From Oscillatoriaceae cyanobacterium M7585_C2015_266 (GTDB taxonomy: Bacteria; Cyanobacteriota; Cyanobacteriia; Cyanobacteriales; Oscillatoriaceae): 64,000 nucleotides of DNA. The notes below the pieces were generated by a model. That model was given only the letters and a program-made list of their open reading frames with translations, had not been told where the DNA came from and searched no databases. The first letter of the stretch is position 1; each line of letters starts with the position of its first letter. The stretch is taken from assembly GCA_015295835.1 (NCBI GenBank), contig DVEG01000005.1:248001-312000 (forward strand), in the 5' to 3' direction. This document shows, piece by piece, positions 20,372-28,993 of this stretch. The translations under genes were made by a program, and so were the position numbers.

Positions 20372-21619
20372 ATGTTCCAATTTATTTTCGGTTTTTTAAA
20401 TCTCTGTCAAAGCCGAGTGTTCGCTCTGATATTAATGTTTAGCATTGCCATCATTGCCACTCCACTATTAGCTGAAAATAACCTGCCAAAGTGGCAACGC
20501 CAGTCATTTAGCTTGCAGGAACCGAAAGAGGCTGATCCTCTATTGCCGCCAATGTCTAAAAAGCGATCGCTTACTCCTGAAGAAAAACTTACTTTAGAAA
20601 AATCTTTAGACGAACTCTACTCCCAAGCAGAAGCTCAACTGCTTGCAGGAAATATATCACAAGCCTTTCAAATTTGGAATCGAGAATTACTTTTGCGACG
20701 CTATTTAGATCCTCTGGCAGAAGTGCAAGCCCTTACCAGAGTTGGTAAAATTGCCCTCGCTCGCGAGCGCACTCTAGAAGTACAAGTAATTTCGCAGCGG
20801 CTACAAGTTATTAAACTACAAGCACAAAGCAAACCTCCGATTGAGCCACAACTTTTGCAAGCTCTGGGGGATGCTTTCGTATCGCTATTGGCACGAGAAC
20901 CTGCTGTAGAAATATACCAGCAAATTCTAGCAAATGCTAAAGCTACAGGCGATATTTCCGCTCAAATAGTAGCCTTAAATACTCTTGCTCAATTAGAATT
21001 AAATGGTTTAAATTTTGCTAAGGCTGCTGCTGCTTATGAAGAATTAATTGCTTTAAAACAAAAAAATGAAAGCATTCAGGATACCTTGGATGAAGAATTT
21101 TATCTGAAACAGCTCGCTTTTATTTACCAACAAACAAAAGAACATCAAAAATCAATTAATATACGTACAAAGCTTATTAAACACTATTTAGCGAGACAAA
21201 ATCCACTGCCTGTGCCTGCTTTACAAATTGCGATCGCAGCAGATTATGAAGCGCTAGGGCGGCTGGCTACTGCAGCACAAACTTATCAAGAAGCTTATAC
21301 TTTAGCTTGGTCGTTAGAACAGTTTGCTTATGCTGCAGAAGCTTTACAAAAATTAGCAACTCTTTTGAGAACGCAGAATAAACTTGACGAAGCCATCCAA
21401 GTCTATCAAACATTATTACTCGTTGAACAAAGAAGTTTCAACACTTTTGGCTTGATGAATATCTACGATCAACTGGGACAAATTTATCTCGCTCGCCAAG
21501 CTTATACCGAAGCACTCGTCGCCTTCCAAAGAGGTTTAGACATCGCTAAACAGCTCAACTATCAGGAAGAATATTTTACTCGGCAAATTCAAGAAATTAG
21601 CCAAAAATATTCTCCCTAA
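20372..21619 (+). CDS. Exported tetratricopeptide-repeat protein
   Basis: A 415-aa protein with a signal peptide (hydrophobic run at residues 17-33, likely cleaved after PLLA). A Pro-rich linker is followed by consecutive TPR-type helical pairs from about residue 75 to the end, such as PALQIAIAADYEALGRLATAAQ and LDEAIQVYQTLLLVEQ. TPR arrays serve as protein-binding scaffolds; the partner and pathway are not evident. It is divergent from the phytase-like lipoprotein gene and ends tail-to-tail with the CheC-like gene, the two stop codons overlapping. Confidence 0.75.
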   Translation: MFQFIFGFLNLCQSRVFALILMFSIAIIATPLLAENNLPKWQRQSFSLQEPKEADPLLPPMSKKRSLTPEEKLTLEKSLDELYSQAEAQLLAGNISQAFQIWNRELLLRRYLDPLAEVQALTRVGKIALARERTLEVQVISQRLQVIKLQAQSKPPIEPQLLQALGDAFVSLLAREPAVEIYQQILANAKATGDISAQIVALNTLAQLELNGLNFAKAAAAYEELIALKQKNESIQDTLDEEFYLKQLAFIYQQTKEHQKSINIRTKLIKHYLARQNPLPVPALQIAIAADYEALGRLATAAQTYQEAYTLAWSLEQFAYAAEALQKLATLLRTQNKLDEAIQVYQTLLLVEQRSFNTFGLMNIYDQLGQIYLARQAYTEALVAFQRGLDIAKQLNYQEEYFTRQIQEISQKYSP

Positions 21620-22338
21620 TTGTTGTAAACTTTTTCAATCGCTTTTATAAACATTTCTAAAGGCTCTATCTGGAAAAAAAACAAAATTTCCTTACTCCTA
21701 TCCCTCCCTCTAAATTTTTCGATAAAAGACAGTAAATTTCCTGATTTTGGTTCTATTTTAACCGCAGTATGCCAAAATAAAATCGGTGAAGGTTTAGCAG
21801 CCCTACTCTTGGCTACTAGAGAATCCACTTTCCCTTCTACATATCTTGGAGCCATATAAGTAATCCCACCCCTAATTGCATAACTAATAGAACCCATAAC
21901 ACCATTAAAGAAAATATTTCCCACCTCATTAAGCGTTTGTTTAGTAACTGCATCGAGATCAAGTTTTCGTCGCTGCTCAGTGGCAATCACTTGAACAAGT
22001 TTTTCAGAAGCATCAGCCGGAAAAAGCAAAGTTCCGATTGCCGACAATTCTCCTTTTATGACAAGCCGCACTGCAGATACTGAATTTTCTCCAATCCGCT
22101 GATGTAGATAAACTTGTAACTGCTCTTGTGACATTAGTTGCAGCGGCGACAGTTGCAAGCTAACAGAGGTTTCTGTAAGATAATTTAACATAGTAGCAGC
22201 TCGTTCGACGCCATTCTCGAACAGCTTTTGTATAGCAGTTTTCTGAGTAGATGTTAGTTTCATAGTCGTGTCATTTAGGTACTCTGAGCGTAGCTTATCC
22301 GTAGTATTTTGTATTTTTTCTGCTGTTTCCTCTTTCAT
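21616..22338 (-). CDS. CheC-like phosphatase-fold protein
   Basis: A protein of about 240 aa with one clear CheC/CheX-type active-site pattern, E-x2-N-x22-P, at NEVGNIFFNG ... TYMAPRY. In chemotaxis CheC this motif dephosphorylates CheY-P. The surroundings (ALRLVIKGELS-like strand, LLFPADASEKL helix) fit the CheC fold. The frame starts TTG-ATG at 22341/22338; an internal ATG at 22263 is an alternative. No other chemotaxis gene is nearby, so the target response regulator is unknown. The stop overlaps that of the convergent TPR gene. Confidence 0.68.
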   Translation of the reverse strand: MKEETAEKIQNTTDKLRSEYLNDTTMKLTSTQKTAIQKLFENGVERAATMLNYLTETSVSLQLSPLQLMSQEQLQVYLHQRIGENSVSAVRLVIKGELSAIGTLLFPADASEKLVQVIATEQRRKLDLDAVTKQTLNEVGNIFFNGVMGSISYAIRGGITYMAPRYVEGKVDSLVAKSRAAKPSPILFWHTAVKIEPKSGNLLSFIEKFRGRDRSKEILFFFQIEPLEMFIKAIEKVYNN

Positions 22339-22480
22339 CAACCCATTTTACGAGTTGCACGCAGCTTTTTGTCATTATAAATTTTAATATTTTGTAATAT
22401 TTTCTTGCCATCTCAACCGTTTTCCTAGCTAGTATCCAAAAGTAGTTGTTTATGTTACAGCTTCTAGAGATTATCAAAGC

Positions 22481-22588
22481 GATCGCTTCGCAATAAAAAA
22501 AGAATATTGGTAGGTAGACTGCGAGCTAATGCTACGCCCAATTTAACTTCTCTCAACAGCTGGAAATATGCTTTTCCAGCTCTTTTTC
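22481..22588 (+). ncRNA. Candidate small RNA ending in an intrinsic terminator
   Basis: A perfect 9-bp hairpin (AGCTGGAAA/TTTCCAGCT, 22558-22581) plus CTTTTT ends a plus-strand unit that has no gene upstream; the TPR gene ended 940 bp earlier and CheC is on the other strand. A weak promoter, TTGTTT-N17-GATTAT, lies at 22446-22474, giving a transcript of about 100 nt. The 5' end is a guess, and no known sRNA family was recognised. Confidence 0.4.
22558..22588 (+). terminator. Orphan Rho-independent terminator
   Basis: Perfect 9-bp stem, 6-nt loop and a run of T. There is no annotated gene upstream on this strand. Confidence 0.75.
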
Positions 22589-23037
22589 GTTTGTGCTTAT
22601 ATAAGTGTATGAAAAAACTGATATGTAGCATATCCGTTAGGTTCAATCAATTGAAATATACCGTCTTTTACAAGACGAATATAATAACCTTTGTACTTGT
22701 GTACTAACTTGGACATGAACAGAAAATGCAAGGAATAAATTTATTATAAATTAATATTGTCAATTTGCTTGCCATTTCAATACCGGCAACTATCTCTCGA
22801 TTTTGACAAAAATCATAAATCGCCGCTCTGAGTTTCTGCCGCTAGCTTTTCTCTTGTTACTTCTAGACTTAGCCAGAAAATCCCTCTTTAGTTTATTCTA
22901 TTTGCTCGATTTGCTGCCCTTTCCTCCTGCGCATCTTACTCCCAAGCTTGTCAACCTCTACTATCGCTTAGTTATTTTTCCCAAACAGAAATATTTTCTA
23001 TACTCACAGCCCTCTGCAAAGGAGCGCCTTTCTTTTA

Positions 23038-23052
23038 TAATAATGATTATCA
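23038..23052 (+). promoter_or_regulatory. Zur box upstream of the FAD protein and znu genes
   Basis: TAATAATGATTATCA matches the cyanobacterial Zur consensus TGATAATNATTATCA at 13 of 14 defined positions and is largely palindromic. It lies 26 bp before the ATG at 23078. Fur sites look similar; the znuABC context favours Zur. Confidence 0.75.
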
Positions 23053-23077
23053 TTTTAATATAAATAAAAAATTCCGC

Positions 23078-24304
23078 ATGGAAGTAACGACAGGAGCAGT
23101 TGCCAGCAAAAGCGATATCGCCATTATTGGAGCAGGGCCACACGCGCTGACCCTTGTTACCAATTTATTGCAAAAACGCAAGAATATGCGGGGCAGTTTG
23201 GCAGTGTTTGATCCCAGCGGAGAATGGATGAGCCAGTGGAAGCACTTATTTGCAGCGTTAGAAATACCGCACCTGCGCTCGCCAGCAGTTCACCATCCCG
23301 ATCTGGATCCCTATGCGCTGCGCCGCTTTGCCGAAAAACGCCCTCACGAACTTTATCCGCCCTACGATTTACCAGGAACTCAACTATTTGAGGATTTTTG
23401 TTTGCAGATAATCCGTAACTGGCAGCTTTTAGATTGCGTAATTCCGGAAAAAGTTACGCGCATAGAACCGCCTTTGCGTAGGGGATGGTTTCGCTTGTGG
23501 CTTTCAAACGGGCGCTCGCACTTGGCCCGCAGGGTAGTTTTGGCCACTGGCGGCGGCAAGCCCCATTTACCAGACTGGGTAATGCAGTCGCACCTCAAAT
23601 ATCCTCAAGAGCGTCTATGTCATTCTTATCAAATTGACTTGCGCCGCTTGCAGTTAAATGGCGAACGGGTGTGGATTGTTGGCGGCGGTTTAACTAGCGG
23701 ACATCTAGCCCTAGGGGCGATCGCTCGTGGAGCCAAAGTAACCCTGATAGCGCGACGTCACCTACAGGAAAAATTATTTGATGTCGATCCGGGTTGGCTC
23801 GGTCCCAAGTATCTAAAAGGATTTTGGGCAGAACGCGATTGGGCAAAGCGTTGGCAGTTAATTCAGACAGCCCGCAATGGCGGCTCGATGACGCCAGCAA
23901 TGCTTACTCAACTGCGACGTCTATGTCGCAGTGGCAATCTCACTCTCTTGGAGGGTTATCAGATTGTAGCTTGTGAATGGCAGGGCACCTGCTGGCGCGT
24001 CATCTGCAATACAGGCGTTGAATATGAATGCGATCGCCTCTGGCTCTCCACCGGTACTCACCTCGACGTCACTACTGAACCCCTACTCGCAGATATTCTC
24101 GATGCCTATCCTGTGACTATTGTTAACAATTTGCCGGTTTTAGATGAACACTTACGCTTGCCTGGTTGCGAACTGTTTATTATGGGTAAGCTCGCAGCCT
24201 TACAAGTGGGACCTGTAGCAGGGAATCTCTCCGGCGCCAGGATGGCATGCGAGCGCATTGTCCCCGCCCTTACCAAACCTAGTTTAGCTCTCTCACCCCT
24301 CTGA
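23078..24304 (+). CDS. FAD/NAD(P)-binding protein of the zinc locus
   Basis: A 408-aa flavoprotein-like oxidoreductase related to the SidA/IucD and COG4529-type families. A Rossmann FAD motif, IAIIGAGPHALTLVTN, lies at residues 15-30, and a second dinucleotide motif, VWIVGGGLTSGHLALGAIARG, near 195. A catalytic role cannot be assigned. A near-perfect Zur box lies 26 bp upstream and znuA starts 88 bp downstream. It is therefore probably zinc-starvation-induced, perhaps in making or handling a zinc ligand; that is inference. The ATG at 23078 has no strong Shine-Dalgarno sequence. Confidence 0.78.
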   Translation: MEVTTGAVASKSDIAIIGAGPHALTLVTNLLQKRKNMRGSLAVFDPSGEWMSQWKHLFAALEIPHLRSPAVHHPDLDPYALRRFAEKRPHELYPPYDLPGTQLFEDFCLQIIRNWQLLDCVIPEKVTRIEPPLRRGWFRLWLSNGRSHLARRVVLATGGGKPHLPDWVMQSHLKYPQERLCHSYQIDLRRLQLNGERVWIVGGGLTSGHLALGAIARGAKVTLIARRHLQEKLFDVDPGWLGPKYLKGFWAERDWAKRWQLIQTARNGGSMTPAMLTQLRRLCRSGNLTLLEGYQIVACEWQGTCWRVICNTGVEYECDRLWLSTGTHLDVTTEPLLADILDAYPVTIVNNLPVLDEHLRLPGCELFIMGKLAALQVGPVAGNLSGARMACERIVPALTKPSLALSPL

Positions 24305-24312
24305 CGTCCAAA

Positions 24313-24327
24313 TGAAAATAATAATCT
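24313..24327 (+). promoter_or_regulatory. Second, weaker Zur-like box upstream of znuA
   Basis: TGAAAATAATAATCT matches 11 to 12 of the 14 defined positions of the Zur consensus. It lies 66 bp before znuA, just after the FAD gene stop. Confidence 0.45.
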
Positions 24328-24392
24328 TTATTAATTTTTCTAGGCGAACAGACTAGATAAAATAGAATAAGAATCAACATCATTTTTAAAAA

Positions 24393-25454
24393 ATGTTTTT
24401 ACCAGCATCTGCCTCACTTCTAATTCAACTTAGAAGAAAAACCGCAACCAGCAGCCATAAGGCGGTAAAAGGGTGGGTTCTTGTCTTGTTGCTGTCAGCA
24501 GCAACTGGCTGTAGCCAACCAGCCCCTACGCCGCCATCAGCAGAATCAACAGCTATTCCCAAAACAAAAAAATTAAAAGTCGTGGCCACGTTTCTGCCAA
24601 TGTATTGGTTTACTAAGGCAGTGGCTGGGGAAAAAGCACAGGTAGAAATATTGATTCCTCCAGGCTCGGAAGTACACGAATACCAAGCTACGCCTAGGAA
24701 TGTAAACGCGCTCGCTATAGCAGACGTACTTGTAAAAAACGGTTTGGGCTTGGAGGAATTCCTCAAAGATACCGTAAAAAATGCCCAGAATCCCAATCTC
24801 AAACAAATCGATGCCAGTAAGGGTATTCAACCCCTAGGCGCAACTAAAGAAATTGCCAGTGAAGAAGAACACAAGCACGAACATGACGGCGAAAAAACAG
24901 CAGAAAGCAAGGAAGAAAAAAATCACGCCCACCATCACCACCACCCTGAAGGCAACCCCCACGTTTGGCTAGATCCAGTTTTAGCTAAACAACAGGTAGA
25001 AAATATACGAGATGGCTTAATCGCAGCCGCTCCCGAAAACAAAGAGATTTATAGTGCTAATGCTACCGCTTATATCCAACAACTAGAAAAGTTGGATGCC
25101 GAGTTTAAAGAAAGATTAAGCAAATATCCTAACTGTACTTTCATCACTTTCCACGATGCTTTTCCCTACCTCGCCCAACGCTACAACCTCCGACAAGTAG
25201 CTGTCGTGGCTGTGCCAGAAGATAATCTCTCCCCAGCAGATTTACAAAAAACTGTTGCAACTGTAAAAGAATTTAATGTCAAAGCTTTACTGGGAGAAAA
25301 AGGAACAGAAAATAAATTACTACAAACACTTTCGCAAGATTTGAAAGTAAATTTGCATTTTCTGGATTCGTTGGAAATGGGACCGCTCGATCCTCAGTAT
25401 TATTTCACAGCAATGCAAGCTAATTTGCAAACCCTTGAAGCTGCCTGTAAATAG
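24393..25454 (+). CDS. znuA: Zinc ABC transporter substrate-binding lipoprotein ZnuA
   Basis: Periplasmic zinc-binding protein that delivers Zn to ZnuB. The lipobox ends SAATGC with the acylated Cys at residue 40. The metal-site elements GSEVHEYQATPRNV, GNPHVWLDP and FITFHDAFPYLAQRYNL supply the His ligands. Between them (about 155-185) lies an acidic, His-rich loop (HKHEHD, then HAHHHHHPEG), typical of zinc rather than manganese binders. The protein has 353 aa. It is followed 28 bp later by znuC and preceded by a Zur-like box. Confidence 0.95.
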   Translation: MFLPASASLLIQLRRKTATSSHKAVKGWVLVLLLSAATGCSQPAPTPPSAESTAIPKTKKLKVVATFLPMYWFTKAVAGEKAQVEILIPPGSEVHEYQATPRNVNALAIADVLVKNGLGLEEFLKDTVKNAQNPNLKQIDASKGIQPLGATKEIASEEEHKHEHDGEKTAESKEEKNHAHHHHHPEGNPHVWLDPVLAKQQVENIRDGLIAAAPENKEIYSANATAYIQQLEKLDAEFKERLSKYPNCTFITFHDAFPYLAQRYNLRQVAVVAVPEDNLSPADLQKTVATVKEFNVKALLGEKGTENKLLQTLSQDLKVNLHFLDSLEMGPLDPQYYFTAMQANLQTLEAACK

Positions 25455-25482
25455 TAATATTTGAACGTCTTGAATTTTAGCA

Positions 25483-26292
25483 ATGAATGTTAGCAACGGG
25501 GAGTCTCCACACCCACCCTACCCAATTGTGAAAGTGAAAGGGCTGACGGTTTATCAGGGTAGCTATCTAGCCCTGCGAGATGTTTCGTTTGAATTGCTGC
25601 CAGGAACTAATACGGCAATAGTGGGACCAAATGGAGCAGGAAAGAGTACTCTGGTACGAGCAATTCTGGGTTTGATTCCTAGAGCATCTGGGCAAATTGA
25701 AATCGCAGGGCGCTCGCTAGAACGGCTAGGATCAGTACGGCACCAAATCGGGTATGTACCCCAGAATTTTATTTTTGATCGCTCGTTTCCAATCTGTGTG
25801 TGGGAGTTGGTAGGTTTAGGATGGGTGAAAAGTTCAGAAAGAAAAAATTTTGGTTTTTCGATTTTGTCATCTATTCTACCCAATTCCCATAAATCGGCGG
25901 CGATCGAAAAGGCACTGCGGCGAGTCGATGCCTATCACCTGCGATATCAAAACCTCGGCACCCTGAGTGGAGGGCAGTTAAAACGAGTATTATTGGCTTA
26001 TTGTTTAGTAATGCCGCGCCGATTATTGATACTCGATGAAGCTTTTGCTGGGGTGGATATCCGAGGAGAAGCCGAGTTTTATTCTCTGTTAGATGAATTG
26101 AAGCGTGAACAAAATTGGACGGTACTGCAGGTTTCTCATGATTTGGATATGGTGAATCAGTGTTGCGATCGCGTTATCTGTCTCAATCAAACTATTATCT
26201 GCACTGGTAAGCCTGAAATCGCTCTGGCATCACCAAACTTACTCGCCACTTATGGCCCTACTTTCAGTCGCTATCGCCATCATCATATTTAA
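25483..26292 (+). CDS. znuC: Zinc ABC transporter ATP-binding protein ZnuC
   Basis: ABC ATPase of the zinc importer, 269 aa. Walker A is GPNGAGKST (about residue 48), the Q-loop is in IGYVPQNF, the signature is LSGGQLKRVLLA, Walker B is RLLILDEAFAGVD, and the H-loop is QVSHDLD. An insert between the Q-loop and signature (about 115-140) is slightly longer than usual. It is co-directional with znuA (28-bp gap) and znuB. Zinc specificity comes from znuA and the Zur boxes. Confidence 0.94.
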   Translation: MNVSNGESPHPPYPIVKVKGLTVYQGSYLALRDVSFELLPGTNTAIVGPNGAGKSTLVRAILGLIPRASGQIEIAGRSLERLGSVRHQIGYVPQNFIFDRSFPICVWELVGLGWVKSSERKNFGFSILSSILPNSHKSAAIEKALRRVDAYHLRYQNLGTLSGGQLKRVLLAYCLVMPRRLLILDEAFAGVDIRGEAEFYSLLDELKREQNWTVLQVSHDLDMVNQCCDRVICLNQTIICTGKPEIALASPNLLATYGPTFSRYRHHHI

Positions 26293-26393
26293 TATTTAAT
26301 AATAAATAAAAGTTAACAATTTTACCATTTGACAAACTGATAATTAGATGTTATGCCAACTAGACAATCTCTCTCAGGGATAAAAAAATACAT

Positions 26394-27254
26394 ATGATAT
26401 CCCTAAATTACTGGCTAGCTGTTACTGATAACCCGGATTTTTTCAACTTGCTGCAATTTCCTTTCATGCAGCGAGCGCTCGCCGGTAGTCTGCTTATGGG
26501 ATTGTTGGGAGGATTGCTAGGCAGTTTTGTGACTTTACGACAGCTATCTTTTTTCAGTCATGCCGTGAGTCACGCCGCTTTGGTGGGAGTGGTGATTGGC
26601 GTCTTACTTAATATTAATCCTACTTGGACGCTACTACCTTTTACCCTAGCGTTTGGTATACTCGTACTTTATTTAATAGATAAAACTGACTTAGCTAGCG
26701 ACAGCGTATTCAGTATCGCTTTATCAGCCGCACTAGCGATCGGTATTATCCTGACAAGATTTATTCCCAATTACCGGGGCAACCTCATGGGAGTTCTGTT
26801 TGGCGATATTCTGGCAATTAGCCAAACCGATATAATTTTAATTCTTTTGCTGCTAGTTGTCAGCACCATATTTTTACTGTCAACCCTACGTCAGCAAATT
26901 CTGTTAACCCTGAATCCATCTGTGGCCCAGGCTCAAGGCATTCCAGTACAACTGCATCGTTATATATTTTTGATATTGCTTTCTCTAGCAGTGGCTGTGG
27001 CCATTAAAGCCGTGGGCCTTCTCCTCGTCAATGCCTTTTTAGTAATTCCCGCTTCCACTGCCAAGCTACTAAGTCATCGCTTCGATTATTTTCTGACTTT
27101 TTCAGTGATATTAGGCGCAGTTAGCAGCATCATCGGCATACTGCTATCTGGCGCCTTTAATTTTGCCTCAGGCCCCAGCATTGTTTTAGCGCAATTCCTT
27201 TTATTTTTGGCTATTCTCAGCTGGACTCATTTCCGCCTAGAGGTCAAAAAATAA
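26394..27254 (+). CDS. znuB: Zinc ABC transporter permease ZnuB
   Basis: ABC-3 family permease of 286 aa with about eight hydrophobic helices; it forms the membrane channel of the zinc importer. Family features are the early LMGLLGGLLGSFVTLRQLSF segment, SHAVSHAALVGVVIG, and the late helix VKAVGLLLVNAFLVIPASTAK-like stretch. The gap from znuC is 101 bp and holds a possible TTGACA hexamer, so it may have its own promoter in addition to read-through. It converges on the metallothionein gene, 14 bp apart. Confidence 0.94.
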   Translation: MISLNYWLAVTDNPDFFNLLQFPFMQRALAGSLLMGLLGGLLGSFVTLRQLSFFSHAVSHAALVGVVIGVLLNINPTWTLLPFTLAFGILVLYLIDKTDLASDSVFSIALSAALAIGIILTRFIPNYRGNLMGVLFGDILAISQTDIILILLLLVVSTIFLLSTLRQQILLTLNPSVAQAQGIPVQLHRYIFLILLSLAVAVAIKAVGLLLVNAFLVIPASTAKLLSHRFDYFLTFSVILGAVSSIIGILLSGAFNFASGPSIVLAQFLLFLAILSWTHFRLEVKK

Positions 27255-27268
27255 TAAATAAATAAATT

Positions 27269-27433
27269 TTAGCAGCATTCACATCCGTGATGGCCACACC
27301 CCTTTCCTCCAGAATGGCCATTGGCACAGGCATCGCTGCAGTAGTATTTACCGTCTTTTTCGACGCTATCACTAATGGAAACGATGCACAGGCAAGGTCC
27401 GCAAGCACACTTCATTTGAGTTACGTTAGTCAT
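27269..27433 (-). CDS. smtA: SmtA-type bacterial metallothionein
   Basis: A 54-aa cysteine-rich zinc buffer. From the ATG at 27433 it begins MTNVTQMKCACGPCLC. There are ten Cys (9, 11, 14, 16, 32, 36, 46, 51, 53, 54) and His at 40, 48 and 49, in the spacing of Synechococcus SmtA with its zinc-finger-like core. The frame continues upstream to a TTG at 27466, but the ATG matches the family. A perfect SmtB-type palindrome lies 38 bp upstream, implying induction by excess zinc, the opposite signal to the znu genes it abuts. No smtB repressor gene is in the window. Confidence 0.93.
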   Translation of the reverse strand: MTNVTQMKCACGPCLCIVSISDSVEKDGKYYCSDACANGHSGGKGCGHHGCECC

Positions 27434-27470
27434 GGCTTTCTTGTCATTCAACTTACAATTCGACAAATGT

Positions 27471-27486
27471 ATGAACAGATGTTCAT
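27471..27486 (-). promoter_or_regulatory. SmtB/ArsR-type operator of the metallothionein gene
   Basis: The perfect inverted repeat ATGAACAGATGTTCAT has the 6-2-6 TGAACA/TGTTCA core of smt/bxm/azt operators. It lies upstream of the metallothionein start. Confidence 0.8.
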
Positions 27487-27706
27487 TTATTTAAGAAAGT
27501 ATATCATGTCTACAGAATAGACAAGATTTTTTAAGATTCTCTTAAGGAAAAAGAAAAAAGTGATATTCTATATAGGGTGCAGACAGATAATTCTCTGGCC
27601 ACTGGCATTCAAAACAGCCTGCGGGCAGCCAATTAAGACTAAAACGGGCAGTAAACAAAAGGCGGTGCATTAAGAATCTTGAAGGAAGTTTAAAATTAAG
27701 AACGCG

Positions 27707-28885
27707 ATGCGGCAAGCAACGCCAGAAAATAAAAAAGAGACAGTAAAATATGCCCTCGTCCACGAGTGGTTGACCCCTGAGGCAACCGGTGGCTCAGAAC
27801 TGGTAGTAAAAGAAATCCTTAAGCACATTAATGCAGATCTGTTTGCGCTGATTGACTTTGAATCGAGCAATCCCCAAAGCTATTTGTACCAGCGGCGGAT
27901 AGGAACGACATTTTTGCAACACTTCCCGCAAGCCAGAAAGGGAGTGCAAAAATATCTGCCACTACTGCCGTTGGCGATCGAGCAGTTGGATTTGCGAGAG
28001 TATGATGTCGTGCTCTCGTCATCCCACGCCGTCGCTAAAGGAGTGTTGATTTCACCGCAGCAGTTGCATATTTGTTACTGCCACACGCCAATGCGCTATG
28101 CTTGGGAACTGACGTTCGATTATCTGCAAAGTTCACCAGCAGGAAAAGGGTTAATGGGATGGGCGACGCGATATTTGTTGCACCGCCTGCGGCAGTGGGA
28201 TGTCATATCGTCGAATCGGGTTGATTATTTTATTGCTAATTCTCAGCATACGGCTAAGCGAATATGGCGGTGTTATCGGCGTTCGGCAAAGGTTATCTAT
28301 CCGCCAGTGGATGTCGAGCGCTTTCCTTTTCAAGCTAAAAAAGAAAATTTTTACCTAATCGTTTCGCGGCTGGTGAGTTATAAAAAAGTATCTTTGATAG
28401 TGGAAGCATTTAACCAACTGGGACGTCCGCTAGTGGTGATTGGTTCGGGACCAGAGTTACCACTGATTCGCAAAATCGCCAAAGGAAATGTGCAAGTACT
28501 AGGCTGGCAGCCCACCGAAGTAGTGAAAAATTATATGGCTAACGCCAAAGCTTTTGTTTATGCAGCTTGCGAAGATTTTGGAATGGCTGTGGTAGAAGCA
28601 ATGGCTTGCGGAACACCTGCGATCGCCTATGGTGCGGGCGGTGCCAAAGAAACAGTTCTAGATATTCGTCAACATCCAGAAGAAGGCACAGGTTTGCTGT
28701 TTGCTGCCCAGACTACGGCAGCAATCTGTGAGGCAGTAGAGAGTTTCGAGAAATATCAGTCGGTGTTTGTTCCTGAAAAAGTGCGAGCGCGCGCTGCCAA
28801 GTTTGCCCCAAATATCTTTGCCGAGCGCTACCTTAGCTTCGTGGAAAACTGCTATGAAAAATTTCAGTCTAGAAATTCTCGTTAA
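27707..28885 (+). CDS. Family 4 glycosyltransferase (exopolysaccharide)
   Basis: A 392-aa GT-B glycosyltransferase of the WbaZ/mannosyltransferase-like group. It begins YALVHEWLTPEATGGSE, followed by LHICYCHTPMRYAWE and the donor-side FYLIVSRLVSYKKV. The sugar-nucleotide EX7E region is CEDFGMAVVEAMACGTPAIAYG. It precedes a polyprenyl-phosphate sugar transferase and GDP-fucose genes, so it probably builds a lipid-linked exopolysaccharide or O-antigen repeat unit in the cytoplasm. The sugar transferred cannot be told from sequence. The ATG at 27707 has an AAGGAAG well upstream (about 18 nt). Confidence 0.85.
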   Translation: MRQATPENKKETVKYALVHEWLTPEATGGSELVVKEILKHINADLFALIDFESSNPQSYLYQRRIGTTFLQHFPQARKGVQKYLPLLPLAIEQLDLREYDVVLSSSHAVAKGVLISPQQLHICYCHTPMRYAWELTFDYLQSSPAGKGLMGWATRYLLHRLRQWDVISSNRVDYFIANSQHTAKRIWRCYRRSAKVIYPPVDVERFPFQAKKENFYLIVSRLVSYKKVSLIVEAFNQLGRPLVVIGSGPELPLIRKIAKGNVQVLGWQPTEVVKNYMANAKAFVYAACEDFGMAVVEAMACGTPAIAYGAGGAKETVLDIRQHPEEGTGLLFAAQTTAAICEAVESFEKYQSVFVPEKVRARAAKFAPNIFAERYLSFVENCYEKFQSRNSR

Positions 28886-28993
28886 AACTTTGTATCTTAC
28901 TGTCCATAACTTCTTATAAAGCCGCAGCGCTGCTATCAAGTGTCTGAAGGCTTTATGATCGGGACTGTGTGTGGTGTGAATTGAAGGAGTATG

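Larger units (their letters stand above)
22342..23077. other. 736-bp intergenic region with orphan terminator and Zur box
   Basis: Upstream of the CheC-like gene on one side and the FAD protein on the other. It contains an intrinsic terminator with no upstream gene (22558-22588), two HIP1-like sites near 22476, and a Zur-type box at 23038-23052. Possible ORFs on both strands lack coding character. Confidence 0.5.

Noticed and set aside
22803-23063. 86-aa plus-strand ORF before the FAD protein
   Set aside because: It contains the Zur box and ends in low-complexity Ile codons from the AT-rich operator; no coding character.
26331-26365. Possible fourth copy of the dispersed element between znuC and znuB
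   Set aside because: Only TTTGACAAACTGATAA-like similarity to the left end remains and the CRISPR-like end is missing. It may simply be a promoter hexamer with chance similarity.
27542-27870. Minus-strand ORFs of 73 and 66 aa before the GT4 gene
   Set aside because: They overlap the promoter and 5' end of the clearly real GT4 gene and show no recognisable features.
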